Origin: Luzula sylvatica
Taxonomy: Eukaryota; Streptophyta; Magnoliopsida; Poales; Juncaceae
Direction: 5' to 3'
DNA length: 64,000 bases
Assembly (NCBI GenBank): GCA_946800325.1
Contig: OX326959.1
Location: forward strand, 47,870,784 to 47,934,783
Positions 1 to 10,895 of this stretch are shown piece after piece (position 1 is the stretch's first letter; every line of letters starts with the position of its first letter). Under the pieces are notes generated by a model. That model saw only the letters and a program-made list of their open reading frames with translations. It was not told where the DNA came from and did not search any database. The translations under genes and the position numbers were made by a program.

Positions 1-360
1 AGAATCAGTACGACATATATTAAATCACTTTCCATACATCGTAGCCTGATGGATGGTCGTGGACGCTATATTTGACATAAAAATTCCACAATAAACTAGT
101 GTCCTCCAAGCAATAATGTCGAGTCATATAAAAAAGGAAAAAAAACAAATAATGGCTATAACTTGCTTTCATATATGGAAGGAGAGATGTGGCCAAATTT
201 TCCAAGAAAAAAATACAAGATACAAGGATCTAGTACAAAAGATTAGAGATGAAGTTCTCACATTTGGACAGATGAGTAAGAAGATTTTTAACATAGGAAA
301 TGTAGAATACTAATGATATCCATGTAATACTGTGCGTCAACACTCTATTATATGCGTGAC
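1..360 (+). mobile_element. LINE 3' relic (end of reverse transcriptase ORF)
   Basis: An open stretch at 116-313 contains IWKERCGQIFQEKN, which matches the WKERNNRIFQKKG segment at the end of the intact LINE ORF2 at 42986-46390. This segment lies just after the zf-RVT zinc-binding region in plant L1-type LINEs. Only the C-terminal tail is present, and the body would lie off the left edge. No poly-A tail or target duplication was identified. Confidence 0.6.
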
Positions 361-1233
361 GCCTATTTTTTATTTTTATTTTCATTTTGGTGACTAACGA
401 CAAATCGATGGAATTATGGTATGGTTCACATCATTTGGTAGTTTTTGATAGGGTGATGCCAGCAAATTGTTGGTATTTCATGTCCATTATTGTTTTGATC
501 ATTTTGAGGGCAGGTTGAATGCACCTGAGGGTTGAGACGAGAAGGAACGGGTTTTGATACAATCAAGACAATGCCGAAGATCTAGGAATTGCATTGTGTT
601 CCCATTGGTCAGGCTCCCCGGAGCATCACAATCATAGGAGTAGGAAAGCATCTCCATCAATATGAAGAATCGATAGATCAACGATTCTTTTCAAAAAAAA
701 AATGGAAAGAAACTTGTTCGAGTACTACTCCGAGTTTGATCATTTCTGTCTTTGAACAAGGCAAGGCTCCACTCCCATGCCTTTCTTAGTTGGACCAACC
801 TAAGCTAGATTTGTGTGTGAAAGTCTTTCTTCATTTGTCGAGCAAGAAGCAGACCAAAATAAAGCTTTCTTTATTGAGACTGATGGATAAACAATTCATT
901 TTCCAATATAGTTGGGAGATTTTACCCAAGAAATGGGTACATAAAATGATCAGAACATGGAAATCTATTTGATACCAATACTGACTACTTATTCTCATTG
1001 CCGTGCTTTCTCAAATGGCATACCTATACAAGAGTTCAAGTTTTGATCCATATTTGCGAAGTTGATTATCCCTCAAGAAAACACAGATTTGAAGTTGTCT
1101 ATAATTTACTGAGTACTCGATATAACTCAAGCATTCGTGTACAAACAAGTGCAGACGAAGTAACACGAATATCTTCGATAGTCAGTCTATTTCCATCAAC
1201 CGGCTGATGGGACCGAGAAATATGGTATATGTT

Positions 1234-2085
1234 TGATGGGAATAGTCCCGATACCAGGCCCGCAGCGGATATGAAGGCCCGTCCGGTTCCCAAAATCCGA
1301 GATCACGCCTCGATTCCAAGAGTACGATGCAAAGTATGATAGACGATTACTGGTGTGAAATTGATCACACGCGAAGGATTGATCGCTCACATCCTTCTCT
1401 TCTCCGGTGTCACATTGGTGACTAGCCCGTGCGTCCCATACCACACGTCTCCCACCTTCCGGACTCCAATAACGCCTCCGGTTTGATCACATAAGAGCCA
1501 CAAGTGTCACTCCTCTACTCGTATCCACCGTGAGCCATAGCACCTCGGTCGCGGATGCACCTGCCTAGACGATGACCGGCGAACTTGCTTGATCGTGTTT
1601 AATTCTCTAATCCGAGAAAACACCTTTTCTCTTTCTCTCTTTCTCATCACACCCACTCAACTATTGATGATGTTTTTTCGAATGATTTCGTTGATTGGTT
1701 TAGATTAGACTGACCAGGAGAGAGAAAATTATCCTATTTATATGTAATAGGATAAGGACACCCAAAAGACACATATTGGACACACCAACTCGTGTGTAAT
1801 AAAACCTGCCAAAAATAACTTTTTATACATTCGTGTGTCTTGTACGTACTCTTTTATCGTTGATGACGGATGACTGTGAAATTCCGGATTTGGCTAAGTC
1901 CACAACTATTGCAGACTGTATACACTAGGTGCGTCGTGACGCACCATATGGTCCTTCATGACGCACTGTGTTATTTCGCCCAATTCTGCACAATCTTATT
2001 GCGCATTCATCCGTCTTCTCGAACGCGTACGTTCGTGTGTCTTGTACGTACTCTTTTATCGTTGATCCAAACTATATTTCCTTTA
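1234..2085 (+). mobile_element. Solo LTR A1 inserted in nad9
   Basis: This 852-bp insertion starts TGATGGGAATAG and ends ATTTCCTTTA. It is flanked by the 5-bp direct repeat ATGTT (1229-1233 and 2086-2090), and removing it restores the nad9 reading of Trp-Tyr-Met-Phe-Gly. It shares blocks in the same order with the LTR at 2282-3212: GTGAAATTGATCAC, GTACGTTC and the ATTTCCTT end. No internal retroelement region is present, so it is a solo LTR. The superfamily cannot be told from the LTR alone. The terminal CA has become TA. Confidence 0.85.
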
Positions 2086-2281
2086 ATGTTTGGTCTGTCT
2101 TTCATCAATCATCTGGATTTATGTTGTATATTAACAGATTATGGTTTCGAGGGTCATCCATTACCGCTGAGTGGATATGTGGAGGTACGCTATGATGATC
2201 CAGAGAAACGTGTGGTTTCTGAACCCATTGAGATGACCCAAGAATTTCGCTATTTCGATTTTGCTAGTCCTTGGGAATAGT

Positions 2282-3212
2282 TGTTGGGTATCGGCGCCGC
2301 TATCGAGCCTCGCGCAGCGGAACGACGGCCCGGTCCGAGTCGATCCCGAGGACCACGCCGACGACTTCAAGAATATGTATCCTATGTAACTACATCAATA
2401 ACTATTATAGAGCGTCACACCACGTGAAATTGATCACGGAGAAGGGTTGACGCGCTTTGTAGTTGCTTCCTTTTGCTGCTCCGATCCTCGGTAACACATG
2501 ACCACGTCCGCACGATTCGACACCGTCGATGAAGCCTTGTCTTGTCGTATACAACCGGATTGCTTCCGGTTAATCCTCGACCTTGCCCGAACTCACTTTC
2601 GTTTGATCACAACGAAAGATCTCAGTTGAGATCTCTCTACTCGTATCCACCGCGAGCTTTGTCTCTCGTTTGCTTGGATTCTTTCTTAATCTCTAATAAT
2701 GGTGTTTCTTGTCTCACAAGCGCAAAACTAGATCTAGAATCACACCATTCTGAGAGAGAAAAAGGAGATCTTATATTAATCTCCACAATTAATTATAGGA
2801 TTAAATGAGTATCAAATAATAAATTGGCAACTCAGAATTCGGACTACAGTCTGTCATGACGGAGGAAATGGTTCGTCATGATGGGCGTATCACATTCACT
2901 GAGATAAGCATTTTACTCTAGGTCTGTCATGACGGATCAACCAGTCCGTCATGATGGATGAATCAGTCCATCATGACGCTAGTCCGTCATGACGGATCAA
3001 CCAGTCTGTCATGACGTTATACTCATCGATTGACTTCCATACTATTATTGTAGGTCCGTCATGACGGAATAACCAGTCCGTCGTGACGCACTGTGTAATA
3101 TATGTCAGTTTTGTATAATCTCATTACGCATCCAACCGTTTCGACGAACGTGTACGTTCATTTAGCCTTATTTGTACAATCTTTTAGTTGATTTATAAAT
3201 GTATTTCCTTCA
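2282..3212 (+). mobile_element. Solo LTR A2 near the nad9 stop
   Basis: This 931-bp insertion runs from TGTTGGGTATCGG to ATTTCCTTCA, with canonical TG and CA ends. It separates the last five nad9 codons from the rest of the gene. It is homologous to the LTR at 1234-2085 but has more copies of a palindromic sub-repeat (2845-3095). The flanking 5-mers ATAGT and GCAAC do not match. Both can be derived from an ACAAC target by transitions only, so the duplication is inferred and not seen. Confidence 0.8.
2845..3095. repeat. Palindromic minisatellite within LTR A2
   Basis: About nine near-copies of GTCCGTCATGACGGA occur here, often spaced by ATCAACCA or similar. The core TCCGTCATGACGGA is a perfect 14-bp palindrome. 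The sister LTR at 1234-2085 keeps only about two degenerate units, near 1931-1968. Confidence 0.85.
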
Positions 3213-3855
3213 GCAACGTAGCGACGGATAATTCTGAATCCACATATATATAAGTCTAGTCTTCGGGACAAAGAAATAGGAAATACTCTTTCTATATTCT
3301 TTGTTTATCTTCCTCTTTTTTGAAATGAGATGTCGGATATCATTGAATAGAATAAGGAAGATGTGTTCTCTTTTTCCTTGCTTCGTCTTTCATTTCAGTT
3401 TTTTTCTTTCGGTTTCATTGCACCGCAGGCAGAAGAGTACTCGGGCTAGCTCCGTCTAAGCTTGCTTGCGCCCCACCTAACCCTACGTCAACTTTTGTCT
3501 ACACTTGCTGCTCACTCAGTTGCTTTTGGTAGAAGGGCAGAAAGGCCTGCCTGATCGATCGGATAATGACATGTCTGGTCTTGCACTTCACACTATGTTC
3601 GCTGACACCAATTCATTTGCTTGCGCTTTGCCAGAAGCAACGAAGGAGGGTATCTAGGGCCGAGGCAATTAGGGGGGAGATTTTTGTCTACTAAGCTTGG
3701 CCCCTTGCCTGACCTTATGAACTGACTCAACTTCTTTCTTCTCCCGGAACACTAGCTAATCTAATAGTGAGTTCCATCTGCTCTTCTTCACTCTTGGTCG
3801 AAGGACGCCATCCTTCTGATTCAGGAAGCCTTTTTTCGGAGCCCCGGGAAGGAAG

Positions 3856-3938
3856 GGGAGAGTGGTCAAGCGGTCAAAAGCGGCAGACTGTAAATCTGTT
3901 GAAACTTTTCTACGTAGGTTTGAATCCTGCCTCTCCCA
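3856..3938 (+). tRNA. trnY-GUA: Mitochondrial-type tRNA-Tyr (GUA), in the NUMT
   Basis: The 83-nt sequence folds as a class II tRNA. Acceptor arms GGGAGAG and CTCTCCC pair perfectly, the discriminator base is A, and the anticodon GTA is at 3890-3892 in a CTGTAAA loop. A long variable arm follows, then a T-arm containing GGTTTGAATCC. It matches the native plant mitochondrial trnY and not the chloroplast one. The usual TTCGAAT is TTTGAAT here, a C-to-T change in the T loop. It probably is not expressed as a functional nuclear tRNA. Confidence 0.9.
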
Positions 3939-4152
3939 CTTGTTGAGGACTTCAGAGAATAGAAATAAGGCATTCATAAGCGGAGGAAGGCCAACCGAGC
4001 GAAGCTCTTTCTTTTTTGGTTGTTGATAGAAGTGCATTCCATTGTCTCTCTCGTATGCGTGATCGAGAGGTTGACGATCTATAGAGATTCTCCGTCTATA
4101 TCCAATCCCAACGAGACGAGAGCAGAAAGTCTCTTCCTAGTGGCTTGTAGTC

Positions 4153-5907
4153 TGATAACTCGTAAAAATAGGTCGTTAAAATGTGCAAATTCAATTTCAC
4201 GAGTTAATCAAAACAATTTATAACAAATACTAATCATAGTGATAAGTATAGGTTCGTTCCAAGGAAATTTTGCATATAATCGAATTTTCAATTAAAGAAT
4301 TGTTTTTAGTGATCCAAACATTATGAGATTTTGTCACAATCAAGATTTGAACTTCAGAAAGTGCTGATCAAAATTTCATTTTCCCACACACAAGATTCGA
4401 ATTTATGCAATCTATTGATCACAAGGCTATTTTAGGTACTAAATGATTTTCACAAAATTATAGATCTGGAATCAAGATCCCAAGTTTGGCATAGAAGTTC
4501 AATCTTTCATACAGAGAACAGGGATCCAAGATTATTAAGATTTAGAATTATGAGTAAAAAATAAATCTCAAATTACAGACAGATCCCTGAAAATTTACAG
4601 AATAGTCCAAACAGTTTTTAGGTCTAAGTAGCAATTTTCAAAAACTCGTATCAAATTGAAAATCAATCCAAAATTGTTCAAACAAGATTCTAATTGCAAT
4701 TGGACTTTTACTAGATTTACAGATTAGTCCCTAACAAGCTGATTTTGTAAAATCCATATCAAACATGAAATTGCATGAAATTGACTGGTTCAAAAATTAT
4801 GTTTTACTAGAGATTCAGATCCAACCAGTGATATCAAGAAGTGAATATTTTCAGATCTACAAATTTCTCAAACAGATCAAACAAAATAGCACAAAAATTT
4901 GAGTAATTCACAAGGTAGAAATAGGAAAATTGCGAGAAAAATTCTACAAAAATTCCACAAACTATATATCACAGTATATAACAAGTTCACAAAGAGAATG
5001 GATTCATATCTACCAAATTTCTAATCAAAACACTAAAAAGAGAGGAAAAATACCGAAAAAGTGATGAAATTGAGTCAAAGAATGGATCTTGGCGAAGTCC
5101 TCGAGCCTTCACGCCTTGAGAGGAAGTGAGAGGAAGAGGAGAACAATCTTGCTTCGGATTCGGAGAGGATGGAAAAGGAGAAAGCTCCTCGGAATGATCT
5201 CGAAAACCGTGCTGACACGATCTTCTTGGCGAAAATGGTTCGAGAGACAAGCAAGAAGGAGTTTTGGAGTTCTAGTAATGGAGTGGAAGAGCATAAGACA
5301 TTACCTTCCCCAATAATAGAGTGGGTGACCAAAAGGGGATCTAAGATCCAAGAGGTGATTGAAAGCATGGGTATGGGATCTTTTTTATTGGAGGTGGAGA
5401 TTGATACAAGACAAGATTCTAATTGCAAATTGCATAATCAGATAAAACAAGTTGCAATGAATCCAACGATCCAAATTTCATCAAAATCGGTTTAGGAATG
5501 AGGGAGAAAACTCGAAAATATCCTTGAGAATATTCTCCAAAGATCCAGCATATTGCATTAATTCAACAGAATTTATCCATAAATGCTCATGTGCGCGGCC
5601 CGTGTGTTCTTCTTGAAATGAGTCATTCTTGATCCGTTTGGAGTAAAATCTCGATTTTTCTTTCATACTTTTATCAAATATCATCATATGATATACCAAA
5701 TCGATCGGGAAACTGGGACGGATCCATCTACAGTCCTGAATTTGTGAGATTTTTTCCTTTTTCACCTGACATTAATACAAAAACACATATTAAAGTATTT
5801 TATCTCAATAAATTAGAATTATGAATATTTTTTATACTTTAATCATGTTTAAGAATTTAAATTCTATATTTTGTGTATGTAAAAGGTGATGAAAAATTCC
5901 CTTATCA
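4153..5907 (-). mobile_element. Solo LTR B (copy 1) inserted in the NUMT
   Basis: This 1755-bp element is bounded by TGATAA and TTATCA and flanked by a perfect 5-bp duplication, TAGTC (4148-4152 and 5908-5912). Its whole length aligns in reverse orientation with the solo LTR at 54614-56995. Shared blocks include AACAAGTTCACAAA, CGAGCCTTCACGCC and GATTTTACTCCAAACGG. No internal region is present. The ORFs inside are in alternative frames and look fortuitous. Confidence 0.92.
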
Positions 5908-6200
5908 TAGTCTCTGCAGTCGGCACACGTGCGCACCCTAATCGTGCCTCCTTAGTTCGGGACGAAGACAAGCGATACATACGATAGAAACATAATGTGT
6001 ATGACGGCGCCTTTGAGTTTTTCAGTTGCAAACTCCAGCTTCGAGGATTGATTGTTCTGTTTTGAAGAAAAACGTTTTTAGCTCAAAGCCGCTCAAGGAC
6101 AAGCAAGGGCGACGTTCGCAAACCCGGGGCAAGTTTGATTGAGGATTGGAGAGGAAGAAAGGTGGAAGAAAAAGGGAGATGGATGATCGAGTCTTTGTGC

Positions 6201-6234
6201 GAGCTGTATGCGGTGAGAGTCGCACGTACGGTAA
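6201..6234 (+). other. Group II intron domain V (mitochondrial, in the NUMT)
   Basis: The hairpin GAGCTGTATGCGGTGAGAG followed by TCGCACGTACGGTA is the conserved domain V of organellar group II introns. The next segment, to about 6290, could hold domain VI and the 3' splice site. I could not assign a parent gene; nad2 is a candidate only because trnY often lies near it in plant mitochondrial genomes. Confidence 0.8.
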
Positions 6235-6739
6235 AGAGGGGGGTTCGCGTCTGTCTATGCGTGTAGTGTGGTGGTTGGGCCTACCTAGAAAGATGGGATT
6301 CTCGTTAACTCACACCTCATGCCTTCCCCCTAATCTTGACTTATTAACTATGAATTCGACGCTAGTTAGGTTTCCCGTTGTGCGCCCATTCGTTGAATAT
6401 CAAGTAGTTCCGAGTGAGAGGAAGGAAGGAAAAGGGACAAGGGGTTGGGGTGGAAAGGAGGGCTTCAGAATTCCTGTGCCTGATGAGGAACAAGGTCTTC
6501 AAAATTATTGACACGCAAACTCCGATGAGGAAGAAGAGATCAATGATAGGCAAATTGGACTACTGAGGGACGGACCAGGGAGAAGAAAGGGGAATCTAGA
6601 TCTTGAACTGAAAGCTGACGCATTTGTCTCGGCTTTGAGCTGGGGAGGTGTTAACTTCAACCCGTAGAGCTTATGTAGAGCTTATACTGCTAGTCATGCT
6701 TCTTTTTCAGCATAATCTAGACTATCACTTGAATTGGAA

Positions 6740-7015
6740 TGTGAGCAATGTGAATCAAAATATCTGATCCGTATTTCCGTCACTAGGGGAACATGTGCTA
6801 AGAACTGTGTTTCCAAGGTCGAATCTAGTTCGTGACAACTGATCGATGAGACTAACGTGATTTCCTATGTGGAAGATCGTGTAGTTAGGAGTTCGTATGG
6901 TTGTAATATATGCTCATTGTAAATACCACTGTACACCCTTGCGCTATATGGAATTAATATAGTCTGGATAGTGATATTTGAACCCGTCTCAGTTAATCAA
7001 AAAAATAAAAATAAG
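6740..7015 (+). mobile_element. Possible LINE 3' tail
   Basis: A segment ending in GTTAATCAAAAAAATAAAAA follows the mitochondrial block. It resembles the untranslated end of an L1-type element with an A-rich tail. No protein homology or target duplication was seen, so this is a weak call. Confidence 0.3.
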
Positions 7016-7224
7016 GAATCACAAGATCCCAAACAAACTAGCCCACTCACACGTGTTCTTTCCTATCTTATTTTTGAACCAATATTATTGTGAGGTTTAC
7101 ACTTGTTTCGTTAAGGAAAATATATAACAAAATTGAGAAAGAAATAAAATAATTCATTTGCCTTCGGCATAGTAAACGTAACCCTCGTCGCATACTACCT
7201 TAAATTTTTTATACATTTTAAAAA

Positions 7225-8770
7225 AATCCTTGTATTTATAGAATGCCACATCATCACTTTAATATGAGACATTTAATCTTGATAAAAAGGTCCAAAATAC
7301 TTTTATTTGAACATGATATATATAAACTAAGTAATTTAAAAGTTACATGAACTTTGGTCCATCGTGAACCAAGTCCATTCATATTTTTGTCTCAATTGAT
7401 TAAGAAAATTTTCAAAAAAACACCTTAGATTTTTGGATATTGTAAAAAACCCTAAAATTTACATATGTAATAATTATAAAGAAAAAAAATTTATTAATTT
7501 TAAAAAAATCCTAATTTTTTTGCAGCATATAATAATTAAAAAACAATATTTATTATATGTTATATTAATATAATTTTAATATTCCAAAAATTAAATATAT
7601 TTGACTTTTTTTTCTTAAAAAACTTACACAAAATAATAATAAGATAAGCAACAATATTAAAAGAACACCTTGCAAATATTTAGAAAAAAAAATAATGAAA
7701 CTATTAAATGATAAAGGAGAACGAAAATAAAACACTAGATGTTTAAATATATATTCTTCTATAAATATATTTTCAATGTGTTTATTTATTATTGTTTATT
7801 TTATTATTATCTGATGTTAGTTTTTCATGAATAATAAATGAAATATTAAAATTATATAAACACAATACGTAATTTAATTATTTTTTAAATCACTACATGT
7901 TAAGAAATGTTTATGAATTTTCTTAAATTTAATAAGAAATAAAAAAAATTAATATATATAATTTTAACGAAATCCTTGCATTTATAGAATGCCACATCAT
8001 CACTTTAATATGAACCATTTTATCTATCAAAAGGTCCAAAATACTTGCTTTTTATTTGAACATGATTTATATAAATTATAAACCAAGTAATTTAAAATTT
8101 ATATGAACCTTGGTCCATCGTGGACCAAATTCATTCATATTTTTGTCTCAATTAATAAACAAATTTTTAAAAAATACCTTAAATTTTTGGATATTGTAAA
8201 AAACACTAAAATTTACATATGTAATTGAAAAAAAAATATTATTTTTTTTAATTTAAAAAAAAAAATCCTAATTTTTTTGCAGCATACAATAATTAAAAAA
8301 AAAATATTTATTATATGTGATATTTGTATAATTTTAATATTTCATAAATTATCTATATTTGACTTTTATATTTTTTCTTAAAAAACTTACACAAAATAAT
8401 AATAATATGAACAACAATATGAAAAGAACATATTGCAAATAATTAAAAAATAAAAAACCGTGAAACTATTAAAAAATGAATATTAAATATATATTTTTTC
8501 TTAAATATATATTCTTCTATAAATATATTAAAAAACCGTGAAACTATTATATTTTTTCTTAAATATATATTCTTTAAATATATTTTCAATGTGTTTATTT
8601 ATAAATGTTTATTTTATTATTATCTGATGTTAGTTTTTCATGAATATTAAATGAAATATTAAATTTATATAAACACAATACGTAATATTTCACTTTTTTT
8701 AAATCACTACATGTTAAGAATTGTTTGTGAATTTTTTTAAATTTAATAAGAAATAAAAAAAAATTAATCA
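7225..8770. repeat. Two-copy tandem duplication, period about 746 bp
   Basis: The blocks starting AATCCTTG at 7225 and 7971 are near-identical through ATTTATAGAATGCCACATCA, TTTGGTCCATCGTG and CAATGTGTTTATTTAT. The second copy has small internal duplications around 8470-8580. No coding potential was seen; the DNA is over 75% AT by eye. Confidence 0.85.
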
Positions 8771-9211
8771 TTACCTATGAAAAATGAAGGATATTTTGGT
8801 CAGAAAAAAATTTAACTAGCTTTCTCCCCGCGCAATTGCGCGAAGGTCTTCAGTCTGTCATGATTTTATTTTTCTCAATACGTAATTAGATTCTACTTTT
8901 TTTTTATCTGATTGTACACACATAAAAAAAAATCTATCTTTTTGTAAATTTCAAAAAAACTGATCCTCTACCAAACTTTTATTTCCTAATACTCTTATGA
9001 ATGATCTTAAAAACAAACGGACAAAAATACCCTTCTATTTTCAAATTTAATAATTAAAAATTTGTTTTTATTATTTTTTATTAATTTTATTACTTTTAAG
9101 AAAATTCATAAACATTTTTAACATGCAGTGATTACAGAAAAAATATAATAATTACAAATTGAGTTTATATAATTTTAATATATAATTTATTATGTTTGAA
9201 AAAATAACATC

Positions 9212-10131
9212 GGGTAATAATAAAATAAACAATAATAAATAAACATCTTGAAAATATATTGATTGAAAAATATCGGTTTAAACATCTGGTTTTTTTTTTA
9301 TTTTCATTCTCTTTTTATTTATTTCTTTAATAGTTTCATGATATTTTATTTTTCAAATATTTGGAATGTGTTTTTGTAATATTGTTGTTCGTTTTATTAT
9401 TATTTTATGTTAGTTTTGCAAAGAAAAAATGCAAAGGTCAAAATGTTAAAATTATGTAAATAAAAAATATAATAACTTTTTTAAAATTATTATATGGTAC
9501 CAAAATTTAGGACTTTATTAACATTATTGAAAAATAACATGTACATATGTAAATTATTAAAATTTGATGACATGGAGCAACCAAATGAGAGAAATGTTCT
9601 TAACTTTATACATGTACAAAATGTAAATTAAAACTAAAAAGGACCGAAATATAAATTAAAATGTAAAAAAGGGGTAATAATAAAATAAACAATAATAAAT
9701 AAACATCTTGAAAATATATTGATAGACAAATATCGGTTTAAACATCTGGTTTTTTTTTATTTTCATTCTCTTTTTATTTATTTCTTTAATAGTTTCATAA
9801 TATTTTATTTTTCAAATATTTGGAATGTGTTTTTGTAATATTGTTGTTCGTTTTATTATTATTTTATGTTAGTTTTGCAAAGAAAAAAATGCAAAGGTCA
9901 AAATGTTAAAATTATGTAAATAAAAAATATAACAACTTTTTTAAAATTATTATATGGTACCAAAATTTAGGACTTTATTAACATTATTAAAAAATAACAT
10001 GTACATATGTAAATTATTAAAATTTGATGACATGGAGCAACCAAATGAGAGAAATTTTCTTAACTTTATACATATACAAAATGTAAATTAAAACTAAAAA
10101 GGACCAACATATAAATAAAAAGGACCGAAAT
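9212..10131. repeat. Two-copy tandem duplication, period 460 bp
   Basis: Copies start at 9212 and 9672 with GGGTAATAATAAAATAAAC and differ at only a few positions. The duplication lies wholly inside the Helitron-like block, so it arose within the element. Confidence 0.9.
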
Positions 10132-10375
10132 ATAAATTAAAATGTAAAAAAGGACTGAGATGTAAATAAAAAAGGACCAAAATGTTAATAAAAAGGACCA
10201 AAATATAAATAAAATTGACCAAAATGTAAATTCAAAAATGTAAAAAAGGACCGAAATGTAAATAATAGAGGATCAAAATATAAATAAAAATGACCAAAAT
10301 GTAAATTTTTAAAGTAAAAATGACCAAAATGTAATTTTTTAAACTAAAAAGGACCAAAATGTAAATTAAAATTTT
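10100..10375. repeat. Short tandem repeat of AAAGGACCAAAATGTAAAT
   Basis: About ten degenerate units of 18-27 bp with the core GGACCAAAATGTAAAT. The same unit fills most of the small Helitron at 51331-51935, which ties the two elements to one family. Confidence 0.85.
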
Positions 10376-10895
10376 TTTTTACAAAAAAACCCCTGATGAC
10401 GTGGTCTCATGTATGAGCTCCATTTCTTCCAACTTTATACATAAGTATAAAGTATAATATCATCCATAGGAGAGTATTTGGAAATAAAAGTTTGCTAGAT
10501 GTGTTCTTTTGGAGTTTACCAAAAGATAGGCATTATTTTTACAATATCCAAAAAAATTAGAGAGTTAAAAATACATCAAAACACAGATGTGTGAACAATC
10601 AAACAAAGAAAACGTAAAATTCAATTACACATTAGGAAAAATTAAATCATGACAAATTTGAAAACTCCCGCACAATTGCGCGGGAAAAAAGCTAGTAGAT
10701 TCTAAATTTAAATAAATTTTTTTTCTTCTAAGTGGTGTGTGATAATATAGATTAGCATAATACTTGTGTTAACTTAATCGAATACGAGGTCCACTTTCAA
10801 ACTAAGCTTTGAATACTTGAAAATCTGGAATTGAAACTCGTATTTGGACATAATAATTATTATATTCGTCCCTCTAACAATAGTCAAATATCTTT

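Larger units (their letters stand above)
883..3231 (+). pseudogene. nad9: nad9 mitochondrial pseudogene (NADH dehydrogenase subunit 9)
   Basis: In mitochondria nad9 encodes a peripheral-arm subunit of respiratory complex I. Here it survives in three pieces: 883-1233, 2086-2281 and 3213-3231. The first runs from the usual MDKQFIFQYSWEILPKKW start through VQTSADEVTRIS. The second holds [26 protein letters not shown] and [11 protein letters not shown]. The third supplies QRSDG and the stop. Lesions include a deletion of about 5 bp near codon 23 that shifts the frame, TGA in place of a Trp codon at 1207-1209, a four-residue deletion between GHP and LPLSG, and TAG at 2278-2280. Two solo LTRs fill the gaps. 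Several changes look like C-to-T, such as Arg-Arg to Cys-Cys at 2119-2124, as expected of methylated nuclear DNA. The alignment is from memory of the family; the identification is secure, the exact lesion list less so. Confidence 0.93.
361..6740 (+). other. Nuclear insertion of mitochondrial DNA (NUMT), interrupted by three solo LTRs
   Basis: The block carries a nad9 coding region (883 to 3231, split), a native-type plant mitochondrial tRNA-Tyr (3856-3938) and a group II intron domain V (6201-6234). The surrounding DNA has mitochondrial-like base composition and is much less AT-rich than the rest of the window. Removing the LTRs at 1234-2085, 2282-3212 and 4153-5907 leaves about 2.8 kb of organelle-like sequence. 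Both outer limits are approximate, because I placed them where sequence character changes. nad9 is disabled, so this is a nuclear relic and not a mitochondrial contig. Sequence outside nad9, trnY and the intron piece is assigned by context only. Confidence 0.8.
8815..10695. mobile_element. Helitron-like composite with opposed 3' termini
   Basis: The right end is a canonical Helitron 3' terminus: an 18-nt hairpin (CCCGCACAATTGCGCGGG, 10666-10683), a short A-run, then CTAG followed by T. The left end at 8815 is the same type of terminus reversed: CTAG, a short spacer, then CCCCGCGCAATTGCGCG. About 200 bp inside each end are homologous in inverted orientation. Most of the body (8815 to about 10465) resembles the minus-strand element at 51331-51935. 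I read this as a minus-strand non-autonomous Helitron abutting a plus-strand 3' piece. No Rep/helicase coding sequence is present. Confidence 0.75.

Noticed and set aside
1870..2280. 136-codon ORF that ends in a nad9-like sequence
   Set aside because: The frame joins solo LTR A1 to the nad9 relic by chance. The nad9 reading only starts at about 2086.
3856..3938. tRNA-Tyr as a functional nuclear gene
   Set aside because: It matches the mitochondrial tRNA, lies in a NUMT and carries a T-loop change. Nuclear tRNA-Tyr genes have an intron and internal pol III boxes of a different sequence.
5075..5495. Overlapping ORFs of up to 117 codons inside solo LTR B
   Set aside because: They occur on both strands within LTR sequence and are not conserved between the two copies of the LTR.
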